A stretch of DNA of 33,649 nt from CAZCCM01 sp964616165. GTDB lineage: Bacteria; Bacillota; Clostridia; TANB77; CAG-508. The position numbers were made by a program, and so were the translations under genes. This document shows positions 32,742 through 33,649 of the stretch, one piece after another. The notes beneath the pieces were generated by a model. That model saw only the letters and a list, made by a program, of their open reading frames with translations, searched no databases and was not told the DNA's origin. Every line of letters begins with the position of its first letter. The first letter of the stretch is position 1. The stretch is from positions 1 through 33,649 of the forward strand of contig CAZTTS010000009.1 of assembly GCA_964616165.1 (NCBI GenBank). Direction: 5' to 3'.

Positions 32742-33649
32742 TTATTTAATTTTTGTAACGATTCCTGAACCAACTGTTCTACCACCTTCACGGATAGCAA
32801 ATCTTAAACCTTCTTCTATAGCAATTGGTGTAATTAGTTCAATATCCATTGTAACATTATCACCAGGCATAACCATTTCTGTTCCTGCTGGTAATTCAAT
32901 TACTCCTGTAACATCTGTTGTTCTAAAATAGAATTGTGGTCTATATCCATTAAAGAATGGAGTATGTCTTCCACCTTCTGATTTATCTAGAACATAAACT
33001 TCTGCTGAGAATTTAGTATGAGGTGAAATTGATCCTGGTTTAGCTAACACTTGTCCTCTTTCAATATCTTCTTTTTGAATTCCTCTTAAAAGTAAACCTG
33101 CATTATCTCCTGCTTCTGCTGAATCTAATAGTTTTCTAAACATTTCAATTCCTGTTACAACTGTTTTTCTCTTTGCGTCAGTCATACCAACAATTTCTAC
33201 TTCTTCATTTAAAAGTAATTTTCCTCTTTCAACTCTACCTGTTGCAACTGTTCCTCTACCAGTAATAGTAAACACGTCTTCAACTGGCATTAAGAATGGT
33301 TGATCTGTAGGTCTTTCTGGAGTTGGTACATATGAATCAATAGCTTCCATTAATTCTTTCATTGGTGCATAAACTTCATCTTCTGGATCTGTTGATGTTG
33401 CTTCTAATACTTTTAGTGATGATCCTTTGATTATTGGAATTTCATCTCCCGGGAAATTATATTCTGTTAAAAGATCTCTAACTTCCATTTCAACCAATTC
33501 TAGTAGTTCTGGATCGTCTACCATATCTGTTTTGTTTAAATATACAACGATATATTTAACTCCTACTTGTCTAGCAAGTAATATATGCTCTCTAGTTTGA
33601 GGCATTGGTCCGTCTGCAGCTGATACAACTAGTATCGCTCCATCCATTT
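32742..33649 (-). CDS. tuf: Elongation factor Tu (5' end off the window)
   Basis: Delivers aminoacyl-tRNA to the ribosome. About 302 residues of the C-terminal three-quarters are visible; the G1 and G2 motifs lie beyond base 33649. The visible part starts just before MDGAILVVSAADGPMPQTREH, shows G4 NKTD (usual NKVD), GSSLK of G5, then domains 2 and 3 with the highly conserved RGTVATGRVERG, GGRHTPFFNGYRPQFYFRTTDVTG, MVMPGDNV and the terminal GSGIVTKIK. The apparent Met start at 33647 is internal. It is followed by a terminator and the sortase gene. Confidence 0.97.
   Translation of the reverse strand, partial: MDGAILVVSAADGPMPQTREHILLARQVGVKYIVVYLNKTDMVDDPELLELVEMEVRDLLTEYNFPGDEIPIIKGSSLKVLEATSTDPEDEVYAPMKELMEAIDSYVPTPERPTDQPFLMPVEDVFTITGRGTVATGRVERGKLLLNEEVEIVGMTDAKRKTVVTGIEMFRKLLDSAEAGDNAGLLLRGIQKEDIERGQVLAKPGSISPHTKFSAEVYVLDKSEGGRHTPFFNGYRPQFYFRTTDVTGVIELPAGTEMVMPGDNVTMDIELITPIAIEEGLRFAIREGGRTVGSGIVTKIK

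Noticed and set aside
1..33649. tRNA, rRNA, phage or toxin-antitoxin genes
   Set aside because: I looked on both strands and saw no cloverleaf ends, rRNA signatures, phage structural genes or typical toxin-antitoxin pairs.

Overview
The window is a very AT-rich, single-membrane (Bacillota-type) chromosomal scaffold. Evidence for this is a sortase, an LPNTG cell-wall sorting signal, SipW-type signal peptidases, an SH3b cell-wall hydrolase, strong GGAGG ribosome sites and sigma-A-like promoters with 17-bp spacers. It is most likely an uncultured gut-type clostridial or bacilli-like bacterium. I cannot name a genus. Three runs of 100 N (1720-1819, 10474-10573, 21617-21716) show that it is a scaffolded, probably metagenomic, assembly. 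Every gene is on the minus strand except one IS transposase, so transcription runs from right to left.

From right to left: the 5'-truncated tuf gene (EF-Tu) and its terminator; a sortase gene; a complete IS30-type element (30288-31735) in the intergenic space; then an operon of two uncharacterised membrane proteins with Lys-rich cytoplasmic segments followed by a giant LPNTG adhesin. The adhesin has InlB-like repeats and five ~320-residue Cna-B-like supermodules, and reconstructs to about 2,566 residues once gap 3 is closed. A terminator ends that operon. Next come an Mbeg1-like alpha/beta hydrolase, an unlisted 47-residue acidic microprotein with its own promoter and terminator, and a promoter leading to GH15 glucoamylase and radA. 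After that come a small zinc-ribbon protein, tyrS, an SH3b/glucosaminidase autolysin, ftsY and a UPF0182 membrane protein.

The left third holds two small operons, each a short acidic ORF tightly linked to a ~500-residue coiled-coil protein of unknown function. Left of these is a SipW/TasA-like locus: a stand-alone SipW-type peptidase, a start codon overlapping its stop that opens a SipW-substrate-like protein (cut by gap 1), a second SipW peptidase embedded between two substrate-like beta domains in one polypeptide, and the first codons of another membrane-anchored protein.

The most interesting parts are the signal peptidase fused to its apparent substrate domains, the adhesin operon with its homogenised 960-bp repeats, and the paired acidic/coiled-coil operons. 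Gap 2 appears spurious (exact 55-bp overlap of the flanks). Gap 3 lies in a near-identical repeat and is predicted to be 236 bp.
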